Of a stretch of DNA of 64,000 nt, positions 8,670 to 17,459 are shown piece by piece (the first letter of the stretch is position 1; the number at the start of each line of letters is the position of its first letter). A program made the translations under genes and the position numbers. The notes below the pieces were generated by a model, which saw only the letters and a list, made by a program, of their open reading frames with translations, ran no database searches and was not told the origin of the DNA. Source of the stretch: JBMNPT01 sp050943735 (GTDB lineage: Bacteria > Bacillota > Clostridia > Oscillospirales > RGIG577); the NCBI GenBank assembly GCA_050943735.1, contig JBMNPT010000001.1:62001-126000 (forward strand), given 5' to 3'.

Positions 8670-10115
8670 ATGAAGCAGCCTAATATTTTATGGATTTGTA
8701 CCGATCAACAGCGGAAGGACAGTCTGAGCTGTTATGGAAATCCCTTTACCAACACCACTCACATCGACTCCCTGGCCCAAAGTGGAGTTCTCTTTGAAAA
8801 CTGTACCTGTCAGGCGCCGGTCTGTACCCCCAGCCGGGCCAGCTACCTGACGGGTCGTTACCCCCACACCACCACCTGCCGTCAAAACGGCCAAAAAATT
8901 CCCGGCCGGGAAACGCTGATCACCAAACTGTTCCACGACGCCGGATATGTCTGTGGTCTGGCCGGAAAATTTCATCTGGCCCCGGGGCATCCCACTCATA
9001 CCTATCGCACCGAAGAACGCATCGACGATGGCTTTGATGTGTTCGACTGGTGTCATGAGCCCTGCTACAAATGGGCCACCAGTTCCTACCACCGCTGGCT
9101 GCACGAGAAAGGCGTGGAATACAAGGTCACGCCCAGCTCTCTGTGCTCCTACGTGGATGAAGGAATGCCCGCCCAATACCACTACACCACCTGGTGTGTG
9201 GAAAAGGCCATCAGTTTCATCGACACCTGTGAAGATCTGCATCGCCCCTGGCACTTTACCATCAATACCTTTGATCCTCACGCTCCCTTTGACCCCCCTA
9301 AGGACTACTGGGACCACTTTATCTCCATGATGGATCAGTTTGACCTGCCCGACTATGTGGAAGGCGAATTGGATAACAAACCGGTTTTCCAGCTGGAAGA
9401 GCACAACTTCACCACCAACAGTTCCAAATCCAATCGGGGGTACAATGTGCATGACATGACCCAGCAGGACCATCGGTACATCAAGGCCGCCTACTATGCC
9501 ATGGTGAAACTCATCGACGACCAGATAGGCCGGCTGCTGGACCATTTGAAGAAACGGAATCTACTGGACAACACACTGATTCTTTTCATGTCCGACCATG
9601 GAGAAATGCTGGGGGACCATGGAATCTACTTAAAAGGCCCATTCTTCTATGAATGCCTGTCCTCAGTGCCGCTGATTCTGTCCTGGCCGGGGCATATCGC
9701 TCAAAATGTACGCCGCAGCGCATTGATAGAGCTGACCGATTTAGCTCCCACCCTACTGGATCTGCTGGGACTAGACTATCCCCAGGGACTCCAGGGCACC
9801 TCTTTCACAAAGCTGCTGCAAAAAGATGCGGAAGATTTCCACAGGGAGAATGTATTCTGTGAATTCTACAATGCCCTGGCCTACAACGACCCTCCTGCCT
9901 ATTTGACCATGCTCAAAACAAAGCGGTACAAGCTGGTGGTGACCCATGGCTTTGAGGTAGGCGAGCTGTACGATTTGAAGGAGGATCCGGGAGAGCACTA
10001 CAACCTCTGGGATGATCCGGCACATCAGCCCCTGAAAATGCAGCTGATGAAACAACTCATGGATCGTATGGCGTTTACCATGGACCCCCTGCCAGCCAGA
10101 CAATGTCCCTATTGA
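8670..10115 (+). CDS. Type I sulfatase (cytoplasmic, formylglycine-dependent)
   Basis: A 481-residue alkaline-phosphatase-superfamily sulfatase. The calcium site is seen at NILWICTDQQRKD. The catalytic signature is CTPSRASYLTGRYP (Cys near residue 52, the residue matured to formylglycine). A C-terminal metal-site segment reads SDHGEMLGDHG. No signal peptide is present, so it should act in the cytoplasm after the TRAP carrier has brought in a sulfated substrate. A Cys-type sulfatase in an anaerobe needs the radical SAM maturase anSME, which is not recognised in this window. It could hydrolyse a sulfate ester, or a related phosphonate/phosphate ester; the substrate is unknown. Confidence 0.9.
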   Translation: MKQPNILWICTDQQRKDSLSCYGNPFTNTTHIDSLAQSGVLFENCTCQAPVCTPSRASYLTGRYPHTTTCRQNGQKIPGRETLITKLFHDAGYVCGLAGKFHLAPGHPTHTYRTEERIDDGFDVFDWCHEPCYKWATSSYHRWLHEKGVEYKVTPSSLCSYVDEGMPAQYHYTTWCVEKAISFIDTCEDLHRPWHFTINTFDPHAPFDPPKDYWDHFISMMDQFDLPDYVEGELDNKPVFQLEEHNFTTNSSKSNRGYNVHDMTQQDHRYIKAAYYAMVKLIDDQIGRLLDHLKKRNLLDNTLILFMSDHGEMLGDHGIYLKGPFFYECLSSVPLILSWPGHIAQNVRRSALIELTDLAPTLLDLLGLDYPQGLQGTSFTKLLQKDAEDFHRENVFCEFYNALAYNDPPAYLTMLKTKRYKLVVTHGFEVGELYDLKEDPGEHYNLWDDPAHQPLKMQLMKQLMDRMAFTMDPLPARQCPY

Positions 10116-10140
10116 TTTTCAAAATTCTTTTTCTCCTGAC

Positions 10141-10180
10141 AGACAACCCCCGCCCTTTGAAAGAGCGGGGGTTGTCTTCT
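10141..10180 (+). terminator. Intrinsic terminator of the TRAP-sulfatase operon
   Basis: A 13-bp stem (arms 10141-10153 and 10165-10177, GC-rich core CCCCCGC/GCGGGGG) stands 26 bases after the sulfatase stop codon, followed by a short TCTT tail. Confidence 0.8.
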
Positions 10181-10191
10181 TAATGAAACAC

Positions 10192-10226
10192 AAAAAAGGG
10201 AATGTATCTTGCGATACATTCCCTTT
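10192..10226 (-). terminator. Intrinsic terminator of the pyruvate:ferredoxin oxidoreductase gene
   Basis: A perfect 14-bp stem AAAGGGAATGTATC/GATACATTCCCTTT (10195-10208 and 10213-10226) with a 4-base loop is followed on the minus strand by a T run. Together with the preceding terminator it insulates the two convergent genes. Confidence 0.92.
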
Positions 10227-10248
10227 CTCACATTTTGGTAACAGGAGA

Positions 10249-13200
10249 TCAGTCGAACAACTTGCCGTACTTGGTGAGGTGTTCGTACTTTTCCATGGCC
10301 TGCTTTTCGGACAGGGCATACATCTCCTCGGCCTTTTCCGGTACCTTTCTTGCCAGAGAGCTGTAACGAACTTCGTTCATGATGAAGTCTCTGTAAGAAG
10401 CGGAAGGTGCCTTGGAATCCAGCTGGAAGGGATTCTTGCCCTCAGCCAGCAGTCTGGGATCGAACCGGAAGGTGTGCCAGTAACCAGCCAGCACAGCATT
10501 CTTGATGATCTTCTGGGTGTCGGTCATGCCGCCCTTGATACCATGGTTGATACAGGGAGCGTAGCCGATTACCAGAGAAGGACCATGATATGCTTCTGCA
10601 TCGTGGATGGCCTTTACAGTCTGGTTCATATCGTAGCCCATGGCCACCTGTGCCACGTATACGTAGCCGTAGGTCATGGCGATCTCAGCCAGGTTCTTCT
10701 TCTTGATAGGCTTGCCGCCGGCTGCGAACTGTGCCACAGCGCCGGTGGGAGTGGACTTGGATGCCTGACCGCCGGTGTTGGAGTACACTTCGGTGTCAAA
10801 TACCATCACGTTCACATCTTCGCCGGATGCCAGCACGTGGTCCAGACCGCCGAAGCCGATATCATAAGCCCAGCCATCGCCGCCGAAGATCCACACTGCC
10901 TTCTTAGCCAGGAATTCCTTGTATTCCAGAACTTCCTTGCAAGCGTCGCTGCCGCAAGCTTCCAGAGCTGCAATCAGCTTCTTGGTGGGTTCAGCATTGG
11001 CTTCACCGTTGTTGTAGGTATCCATCCAAGCGGTGTAAGCTTCCTTCACGCCAGCGCAGTCGATGGCTGCGATCTGACCGGCCAGTCTGTCTCTCAGCTG
11101 CTTAGTGGCAACTGCCATACCCAGACCATGCTCGGCATTGTCCTCAAACAGGGAGTTAGCCCATGCGGGACCGAAGCCAGCCTTGTTGTGGGTGTAGGGG
11201 TTGGAAGGAGCAGAGCCGCCCCAGATGGAAGAACAACCGGTGGCGTTGGAAACGTACATTCTGTCGCCGCAGATCTGAGTGATCAGCTTGGCGTAAGGAG
11301 TCTCGCCGCAGCCAGCGCAGGCGCCGGAGAACTCCAGCAGGGGCTGATAGAACTGAGAACCCTTGACAGAATCCTTCTTGAAGGGCAGAGCCTTGTCGGA
11401 CACAGTGCCGGCGAAGGCAAATACATCCTGCTGATCCATCTGAGAATCGATGGGCTTCATCACCAGAGCCTTCTCCTTGGCGGGGCAAACCTTTGCACAG
11501 TTGCCGCAGCCGGAGCAGTCCAGAGTGGAAACCACAATGCCGAACTGGTACTCTTCGCAGCCCTTGCCGATCATCTTCTTGGTCTTCATGTTGGCGGGAG
11601 CCTTGGCGGCTTCGTCAGCATTCAGCACCACAGGACGAATGGCAGCGTGGGGACAAACAATAGAGCACTGGTTACACTGGATACAGTTGGCAGCAACCCA
11701 TTCGGGCACGTCCACTGCAATGCCTCTCTTCTCGTACGCGGAGGTACCGGAAGGCATATGGCCGTCCACCATGTCCATGAAGGTGGATACGGGCAGATTG
11801 TCGCCAGCCTGTGCGTTGCAGGGCTCCAGAATGTTCTTCACAAAAGCGGGAGCGGTGCTCTCAGCCTTGGGAGCGTCCACAGCGTTGCTCCAGTCAGCGG
11901 GAATCTCAATCTTCTTGATGTTGGCTTCGCCCTTTTCGATGGCTTCGTGGTTCATGTTCACGATGCGTTCGCCCTTGGCGCCGAAGGACTTAACCACAGC
12001 ATCTCTCATGTACTTCTTGGCATCTTCGAAGGGGATCACGTTGGCGATCTTGAAGAATGCAGACTGCAGTACGATGGAGGTCTTGTTGCCCAGACCGATC
12101 TCTCTGGCGATGCCGATGGCGTCGATGGTGTACATCTCGATCTTGTTGTCAGCGATGTACTTCTTCATCTTGCCGGGCAGTCTTTCGCTCAGCTCGTTCA
12201 CATCCCAAGCGCAGTTCAGCAGGAACTTGCCGCCGGGGATCAGGTCCTCTACCATGTCATACTTGTCCACATAAGAGGGGTTGTGGCAGGCTACGAAATT
12301 GGCCTTGTTGATGAGGTAGGTGGACTTGATGGGCTTCTTGCCGAAACGCAGGTGAGATACGGTGATACCGCCGGACTTCTTGGAGTCGTAGGCAAAGTAA
12401 GCCTGCGCATACAGATCGGTGTGGTCACCGATGATCTTGATGGAGTTCTTGTTGGCACCTACAGTACCATCGGAACCCAGGCCCCAGAACTTGCAGGCGG
12501 TGATGCCTTCAGCAGCGGTCTCGGGGTTCTCTTCTCTGGGCAGGGACAGCTCGGTCACATCGTCGGTGATGGACAGAGTGAAGCGCTGCTTGGGAGAAGC
12601 ATTGTCCAGGTTCTTGTAGCAGGCGATAATGTCTGCGGGGATGGTGTCCTTGGAGCCCAGACCATAACGGCCGCCCACGATCATGGGACGGGTCTCGGCG
12701 GTGTAGTAGGAAGCGCACACATCCAGGTACAGAGGCTCGCCCAGAGAACCGGGCTCCTTGGTACGATCCAGCACTGCGATCTTCTTCACAGTAGCGGGAA
12801 CGGCCTTCAGGAATGCCTCAGTGGGGAAGGGACGGTACAGGTGAACCTTCACCAGACCAACCTTTTCGCCCTTGCTCATCATGTAGTCGATGGTCTCTTC
12901 GATGGTTTCGCACACAGAGCCCATAGCCACGATGATCTTTTCTGCATCGGGAGCGCCGTAGTAGTTCACCAGGTCATAGTTGGTGCCGATCTTGGCGTTA
13001 ACCTTGTCCATGTATTCCTTTACCACAGCGGGTACGTTGTTGTAATAGGTGTTACATGCTTCTCTGTTCTGGAAGAAAATGTCGGGGTTCTGCGCGGAAC
13101 CTCTCAGCACGGGGTGCTCGGGATTCAGAGCGTTGTGACGGAATGCCTTCACAGCGTCCATGTCCACCATTTCCTTCAGGTCTTCGTAATCCCAAACCTC

Positions 13201-13749
13201 GATCTTGTCGATCTCGTGAGAGGTACGGAAACCGTCAAAGAAGTGCAGGAAGGGAACCTTGCCCTTGATGGCAGCCAGATGAGCCACAGCACCCAGGTCC
13301 ATAACTTCCTGTGCGCTGTTGGAGCACAGCATGGCGTAACCGGTCTGACGGCAGGCCATCACGTCGGAGTGATCGCCAAAGATGTTCAGAGCGTGAGAAG
13401 CCACGCAACGGGCGCTGACATGAATTACGGACGGCAGCAGTTCGCCGGCCATCTTGTACATGTTGGGGATCATCAGCAGCAGGCCCTGGGAAGCAGTGTA
13501 GGTGGTGGTGAGAGCACCGGCGGCCAAAGAGCCATGCACAGCGCCGGCAGCACCGGCCTCAGACTGCATCTCCACAACCTTAACAGGCTGACCGAAGATG
13601 TTTTCCTTCTTTTCAACAGCCCATTCATCCGTCACTTCTGCCATTACAGAAGAGGGGGTGATGGGGTAGATAGCCGCAACATCGGTAAATGCATAGGAAG
13701 CCCATGCGGCCGCGTTGTTGCCATCCATGGTTTTCATTTTTCTTGCCAT
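10249..13749 (-). CDS. nifJ: Pyruvate:ferredoxin (flavodoxin) oxidoreductase
   Basis: A full-length 1,166-residue single-chain PFOR that converts pyruvate plus CoA to acetyl-CoA, CO2 and reduced ferredoxin, the central step of anaerobic pyruvate use. Domains are in the usual order. First comes the pyrimidine-binding domain (AIYPITPSSVMAE at the N terminus), then the transketolase C-like domains. Two [4Fe-4S] motifs follow, CIQCNQCSIVCP (about 687) and CSGCGNCAKVCP (about 743). Last comes the thiamine-diphosphate domain with CAGCGETPY (about 811) and GDGWAYDIGFGG (about 955). AAGGAGGG precedes the ATG. Codon use is strongly biased toward a small set, as in the ribosomal genes, implying very high expression. 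It is transcribed alone, with its own terminator. Confidence 0.98.
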   Translation of the reverse strand: MARKMKTMDGNNAAAWASYAFTDVAAIYPITPSSVMAEVTDEWAVEKKENIFGQPVKVVEMQSEAGAAGAVHGSLAAGALTTTYTASQGLLLMIPNMYKMAGELLPSVIHVSARCVASHALNIFGDHSDVMACRQTGYAMLCSNSAQEVMDLGAVAHLAAIKGKVPFLHFFDGFRTSHEIDKIEVWDYEDLKEMVDMDAVKAFRHNALNPEHPVLRGSAQNPDIFFQNREACNTYYNNVPAVVKEYMDKVNAKIGTNYDLVNYYGAPDAEKIIVAMGSVCETIEETIDYMMSKGEKVGLVKVHLYRPFPTEAFLKAVPATVKKIAVLDRTKEPGSLGEPLYLDVCASYYTAETRPMIVGGRYGLGSKDTIPADIIACYKNLDNASPKQRFTLSITDDVTELSLPREENPETAAEGITACKFWGLGSDGTVGANKNSIKIIGDHTDLYAQAYFAYDSKKSGGITVSHLRFGKKPIKSTYLINKANFVACHNPSYVDKYDMVEDLIPGGKFLLNCAWDVNELSERLPGKMKKYIADNKIEMYTIDAIGIAREIGLGNKTSIVLQSAFFKIANVIPFEDAKKYMRDAVVKSFGAKGERIVNMNHEAIEKGEANIKKIEIPADWSNAVDAPKAESTAPAFVKNILEPCNAQAGDNLPVSTFMDMVDGHMPSGTSAYEKRGIAVDVPEWVAANCIQCNQCSIVCPHAAIRPVVLNADEAAKAPANMKTKKMIGKGCEEYQFGIVVSTLDCSGCGNCAKVCPAKEKALVMKPIDSQMDQQDVFAFAGTVSDKALPFKKDSVKGSQFYQPLLEFSGACAGCGETPYAKLITQICGDRMYVSNATGCSSIWGGSAPSNPYTHNKAGFGPAWANSLFEDNAEHGLGMAVATKQLRDRLAGQIAAIDCAGVKEAYTAWMDTYNNGEANAEPTKKLIAALEACGSDACKEVLEYKEFLAKKAVWIFGGDGWAYDIGFGGLDHVLASGEDVNVMVFDTEVYSNTGGQASKSTPTGAVAQFAAGGKPIKKKNLAEIAMTYGYVYVAQVAMGYDMNQTVKAIHDAEAYHGPSLVIGYAPCINHGIKGGMTDTQKIIKNAVLAGYWHTFRFDPRLLAEGKNPFQLDSKAPSASYRDFIMNEVRYSSLARKVPEKAEEMYALSEKQAMEKYEHLTKYGKLFD

Positions 13750-13948
13750 GGGTATCGCCCTCCTTATATTGTTCCATCGTGTTTTTTACTGAAAAAACCA
13801 ATGATTCACATATCATATTTTAACATCAAAACCCGGTGGTGTAAAGGGGAATCCGGGGACAAGCCCCGTTTTTTTCTTGCCATTTCGGCGCGGTGTGGGT
13901 ATCATGGAATTGTGAACAATAGGCAAAGAAAGAAGAGAGGGATATCAG

Positions 13949-15487
13949 ATGTATGCACGCATCAACAGCTGCGGCCTGTGGGGAGTGGACGGCTCGCCGG
14001 TGACGGTGGAAGCCCGTTTTTCCGCTGGACTGCCCGCCTTTGATATGGTGGGACTGCCCGACCCCGCAGTCAAGGAAAGCCGGGAACGGGTGCGCAGTGC
14101 GCTGGCGGCCTGTGACCTGCCCCTGCCCTCCCACCGCATCACTGTCAACCTGGCTCCTGCTGATATTAAAAAGGAAGGTCCCCTGTACGATCTGCCCATC
14201 CTGCTGGCCCTGTTGTGCGGCCAACAGCTCCTCTCCTGGGAAGCCCTGGGCAGCAGTGTATTTGTGGGTGAATTGGCGCTGGATGGCTCGGTGCGCCCGG
14301 TGCGAGGGGTGATGTCCATGGCCCTCACCGCCCTGCAGCAGGGATTTTCCACTCTGTATGTGCCCGCCGCCAACGCCGCCGAAGCGGGTGCGGTGCCCGG
14401 ACTCACCGTTTACGGGGTGGAACATCTGCGGCAGCTGCTGGACCACCTGCGGGGAACTCACCCCCTCTCTCCCACTCATACCCTGTGGAAAGATTCGGAG
14501 GAACAGGCTCTCGCTGGCCAGCTGGACTTTCTCCATGTCAAGGGCCAACCCGGCGCAGTACGTGGGGCGCTCATCGGGGCCGCTGGGTTCCACAACCTGC
14601 TGCTCATTGGACCGCCCGGCTCGGGCAAAAGCATGATTGCCCGGCGGCTGCGTACCATTCTGCCCCCCATGGAGCTGAGCGAAGTGCTGGAAACCACCCG
14701 CATCCATTCGGTGGCAGGGCTCACCGACCAGCAACACCCGCTGGTGACCACGCGGCCTTTCCGCAGCCCTCACCACACCATCTCCGCCGCAGGTCTGGCC
14801 GGCGGCGGTTCCTCTCCCCGGCCTGGAGAGGTATCGCTGGCCCACCACGGTGTACTCTTTCTGGATGAGCTCCCCGAGTTTTCCAAAAACGCCCTGGAGA
14901 TTCTCCGTCAGCCCCTGGAGGAAGGACGCATCACCCTTTCCCGGGCCAGCGGCAGTGTCAGCTATCCCTGCCGCTTCATGCTGGTGTGCGCCATGAACCC
15001 CTGCCGCTGCGGCTATCTGGGACATCCCACCCGCCGCTGCAGCTGTTCGGAGGAATCGGTGCGCCGGTATCTGGGCAAAATCAGCGGTCCGCTGCTGGAT
15101 CGCATTGATCTGCACATCGAGGTGCCCCCGGTGCGGTTTGAAGATCTCACCGCCCCTGCGTCGGAAGGGGTGAGCAGCGCCCAACTGCTGCAGCAAGTGC
15201 GCTCCGCGCGGGAAATGCAGAAAAAACGCTACGAAAAATTTTCCGTCCGCTGCAACGCCCATCTGACTCCGGATCTGGTCCAGCAACTGTGCCCCCTGGA
15301 ATCCGACGTGCGTCGACTGCTTCAGAATGCCTTCGAAAAATTCTCTCTTTCCGCCCGGGCATACGACAAAATCATCAAGATTTCCCGTACCATTGCCGAC
15401 CTGGAACAGTCCGAAATCATCCGAAAAGAACATCTGCTGGAAGCCCTCCAGTATAGAAATCTGGACAGAAAATACTGGGGCGCTTAA
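13949..15487 (+). CDS. ComM/YifB-like AAA+ ATPase (Mg-chelatase-like)
   Basis: A 512-residue protein of the YifB/ComM family. It has an N-terminal Lon-type fold (residues 1-165, opening MYARINSCGLWGVDG). An AAA+ Mg-chelatase-like domain follows, with Walker A GPPGSGKS (221-228), Walker B LFLDEL (about 303), and FRSPHHT and MNPCRCGY, a zinc-like cysteine cluster typical of the family. A C-terminal helical domain ends the protein. ComM homologs act as branch-migration helicases in transformation in Gram-negatives; in Firmicutes the role is less clear. It is divergent from PFOR, with the 199-base spacer holding both promoters. GAGAGGGA precedes the ATG. Confidence 0.93.
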   Translation: MYARINSCGLWGVDGSPVTVEARFSAGLPAFDMVGLPDPAVKESRERVRSALAACDLPLPSHRITVNLAPADIKKEGPLYDLPILLALLCGQQLLSWEALGSSVFVGELALDGSVRPVRGVMSMALTALQQGFSTLYVPAANAAEAGAVPGLTVYGVEHLRQLLDHLRGTHPLSPTHTLWKDSEEQALAGQLDFLHVKGQPGAVRGALIGAAGFHNLLLIGPPGSGKSMIARRLRTILPPMELSEVLETTRIHSVAGLTDQQHPLVTTRPFRSPHHTISAAGLAGGGSSPRPGEVSLAHHGVLFLDELPEFSKNALEILRQPLEEGRITLSRASGSVSYPCRFMLVCAMNPCRCGYLGHPTRRCSCSEESVRRYLGKISGPLLDRIDLHIEVPPVRFEDLTAPASEGVSSAQLLQQVRSAREMQKKRYEKFSVRCNAHLTPDLVQQLCPLESDVRRLLQNAFEKFSLSARAYDKIIKISRTIADLEQSEIIRKEHLLEALQYRNLDRKYWGA

Positions 15488-15584
15488 AAATTTTGAAACA
15501 ATTTTGTAACATCTGTCAAATCATTTCCATTTTGTGGTTGTTTTATCCTGTAAATGGAACTCAAATTTTGATGAAAACGCACAG

Positions 15585-15620
15585 AAAATGGGGGATTCTT
15601 TGGTAGAATCCCCCATTTTT
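15585..15620 (+). terminator. Intrinsic terminator after the ComM-like gene
   Basis: A 15-bp stem AAAATGGGGGATTCT/AGAATCCCCCATTTT (15585-15599 and 15605-15619) has a 5-base loop and ends in T5. It lies about 100 bases after the ComM stop codon; the bases between show no other feature. Confidence 0.9.
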
Positions 15621-15698
15621 CACTGTCCTCTGCCCCCTTTTAGGGGGGAATATATGTTCGTTTTTTGTCTAAAATGACAAGGGTTTCCGCCGGGAAAT

Positions 15699-15727
15699 TT
15701 GACTTTCCTGTGCTTCTCCTATATAAT
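15699..15727 (+). promoter_or_regulatory. Sigma-A promoter of the SleB-like gene
   Basis: TTGACT (15699-15704), 17 bases, then TATAAT (15722-15727). The predicted transcript starts near 15734 and carries a leader of about 115 nt before the SleB-like coding region. Confidence 0.85.
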
Positions 15728-15734
15728 ACCCCCT

Positions 15735-15838
15735 TGTGAGGTGGTGAGCCCACCCACATTTTTATCCGTTACGTGATTAAACTGGTGCGAAAATGGTTAG
15801 CATCTTCTCTGAAACGGGTAAAAATCAAGAAAAAAAGG
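15735..15838 (+). promoter_or_regulatory. Structured 5' leader, possible riboswitch-like element
   Basis: Two helices can be read in the leader RNA. One is a hairpin GGTGG-tgagc-CCACC (15740-15754) extended by flanking pairing. The other is a long-range 12-bp helix between TTTTTATCCGTT (15759-15770) and AACGGGTAAAAA (15813-15824), with one G-U pair, enclosing about 42 nt. No terminator follows, and the AAGGAGG site (about 15835-15841) is just outside the helix. Cell-wall hydrolase genes in Firmicutes are often under c-di-AMP (ydaO) riboswitches, but I cannot match that consensus here. Confidence 0.45.
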
Positions 15839-15850
15839 AGGCTGTAACTC

Positions 15851-16585
15851 ATGAAGAATTACATGCGGAAACTTTCTGCGATGGGTCTGTCTGTTGTGCT
15901 GCTTACCATGCTTTTCACTGGCACTTCTCTGGCGTTTGAAACCTCGTACACCTCGGCGCTCACCCTGGCCCAGGTGAATGAAAGCTATAAGGAGATTGTA
16001 TCCACCCTGTACAGCAGCGGCTACACCCTGCAGCAACAGGTAGACATTCTGCAAAATGAACAGAATAAGCTGCATCAGTTTGCCGAGCAGCTGCGGGAGG
16101 AAAACAACCCCGACCGTCAGTGGGAAATCGAGGGCGCTGGTGCCACCTGGTGGGAGGCCGATGGCCGCAAACTGGAACTGATGGAGCTGATCCGTCAGGA
16201 AGAAGCCAAAAAAGCAAACCGGTACTACACTGCGGTAAGCCGTATGACCCAGGCAGAAAAAGACCTGATGGCCAAGATCATCTGGCTGGAAGCGGGCAAC
16301 CAGAGTGACAAGGGTCAGCAGGCTGTGGCAGAGGTCATCCTCAATCGGGTGATCAACAGCCGGTTCCCCAACACCGTCACTGAGGTGCTGTATCAGAAGG
16401 GCCAGTTTACCAGTGTGAAGGCACTGGGACGGGCCAAGCCCGACGCCCGGGTATACGCCAACATGCAGGCCGTACTGGATGGCAAAACCAACATCCTGGC
16501 CAACGATGTGGTGTATTTCTCCCGCGGGGCTATCAACAATCGAGTGTACGCGGTGATTGGTGACCACACCTTCTGCCGCATCTGA
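15851..16585 (+). CDS. SleB/CwlJ-type cell wall hydrolase
   Basis: A 244-residue secreted protein. It has a signal peptide (residues 1-29, cleavage near LAFET), then a helical, possibly coiled-coil region (about 35-130, Gln/Glu-rich). The C-terminal hydrolase_2 domain (about 133-244) has LMAKIIWLEAGNQSDKGQQAVAEVILNRV, FPNTVTEV and QFTSV. This domain cleaves cortex peptidoglycan during spore germination, or vegetative wall. The predicted catalytic glutamate is in WLEAGNQ. A strong sigma-A-type promoter rather than an obvious sporulation promoter suggests vegetative expression, so it may not be a dedicated germination enzyme. AAAGGAGG precedes the ATG. Confidence 0.9.
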   Translation: MKNYMRKLSAMGLSVVLLTMLFTGTSLAFETSYTSALTLAQVNESYKEIVSTLYSSGYTLQQQVDILQNEQNKLHQFAEQLREENNPDRQWEIEGAGATWWEADGRKLELMELIRQEEAKKANRYYTAVSRMTQAEKDLMAKIIWLEAGNQSDKGQQAVAEVILNRVINSRFPNTVTEVLYQKGQFTSVKALGRAKPDARVYANMQAVLDGKTNILANDVVYFSRGAINNRVYAVIGDHTFCRI

Positions 16586-16598
16586 CAATTTTGTTCCA

Positions 16599-16631
16599 TA
16601 AAAAAGACCAGCGAAATCGCTGGTCTTTTTA
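16599..16631 (+). terminator. Intrinsic terminator after the SleB-like gene
   Basis: A 13-bp stem AAAAAGACCAGCG/CGCTGGTCTTTTT (16601-16613 and 16618-16630) with loop AAAT stands 15 bases past the stop codon. Confidence 0.93.
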
Positions 16632-16709
16632 TTTTGCCCAAAATGCCCCTACACCGGGTGTTTTTTCATTTGTTGTGTCACTTTGCCACTCATTGGGGAA
16701 ATTGATCTT

Positions 16710-17402
16710 TTACAGAGGTTTTGGGCTTTTTTCCCTTTCCATGCCGTTGGCCTGCCGGATGATGTCCACCACCTGCAGCAGATTTTCCGCCTGCCGCCAG
16801 CTGTGGGCCCGAGTGGTTTCATCCGGTGGAATCAAATCCGGGATATGTACGGCGGGAATTCCCGCCCGCCAGGCGGCCTCAATCCCCGCCGGGGAATCTT
16901 CCAGCACCAGCGCCTGGGCTGGCTGCACTCCCAGCAGCTCCACCGCCTTGTAAAAAATGGCCGGATGGGGTTTGCTCTCGGCAAAGTCCTCTCCGCTCAC
17001 CACCGCCCGAAAATACTTCCGCAGCTCATACCGGTCCAGCAGATAGTCGATCTTGTGGGGCGCCGAAGAGGAGGCCACCGCGCAGGGAATGCCCGCCTCC
17101 CGCAAAAATTCCAACAGCTCCAGCAGCCCTGGTTTACGGTCTACTCCGTCCCGCTCCAGCCACTGCCGCCGCACCTCTTCCCGATGGGCCCGAAACTGTT
17201 TCACATCCCCGATGGCATCGCCATACAGCTCCACCAGTACCCGGTTGCCTGTCTCCTCATTGCGGCCCACCAGCCGCTGGTTTTGCTCATCGGTGAGGGT
17301 TAGCCCTCTTTCCGCCAGCACATGCCGCCAGGTACGCACCGACAGCCGCTCGGTGTCAAACATCAGCCCATCCATATCAAAAATCACTGCCTCAATGGCC
17401 AT
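16710..17402 (-). CDS. HAD-family phosphatase (beta-phosphoglucomutase-like)
   Basis: A 230-residue HAD hydrolase of subfamily IA. Motif I is FDMDGLMFDT with the nucleophile Asp near residue 9, motif II is VASSS, the motif III lysine region is ESKPHP, and motif IV is LEDSPAGIEAA. A helical cap occupies about residues 16-80. The GLMFDTE form is common in sugar-phosphate phosphatases and beta-phosphoglucomutase-like enzymes; the exact substrate is unknown. AAGGAGGGGAGG precedes the ATG. It stands alone between the SleB-like gene and the germination operon. Confidence 0.9.
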   Translation of the reverse strand: MAIEAVIFDMDGLMFDTERLSVRTWRHVLAERGLTLTDEQNQRLVGRNEETGNRVLVELYGDAIGDVKQFRAHREEVRRQWLERDGVDRKPGLLELLEFLREAGIPCAVASSSAPHKIDYLLDRYELRKYFRAVVSGEDFAESKPHPAIFYKAVELLGVQPAQALVLEDSPAGIEAAWRAGIPAVHIPDLIPPDETTRAHSWRQAENLLQVVDIIRQANGMEREKSPKPL

Positions 17403-17459
17403 GATCCTCCCCTCCTTCTGTCTTTCATACTACCCCGGAGGGATGGTTCCTGTCAATCC

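Noticed and set aside
13909..13922. A Rex-like half site ATTGTGAACAAT before the ComM-like gene
   Set aside because: It is close to one half of the TTGTGAA-N4-TTCACAA pattern but lacks the second half; too weak to call a redox operator for PFOR.
10183..14043. A 1,286-codon plus-strand open frame
   Set aside because: It runs antisense to the pyruvate:ferredoxin oxidoreductase gene, is rich in His/Gly/Val shadow sequence and has no ribosome-binding site or family motifs. It is a by-product of codon bias.
13826..15433. A long minus-strand frame opposite the ComM-like gene
   Set aside because: The plus strand encodes a protein with Walker motifs and family signatures; the reverse frame has none.
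15735..15838. Naming the leader a c-di-AMP (ydaO) riboswitch
   Set aside because: Only the gene type fits; the conserved ydaO blocks are not visible.
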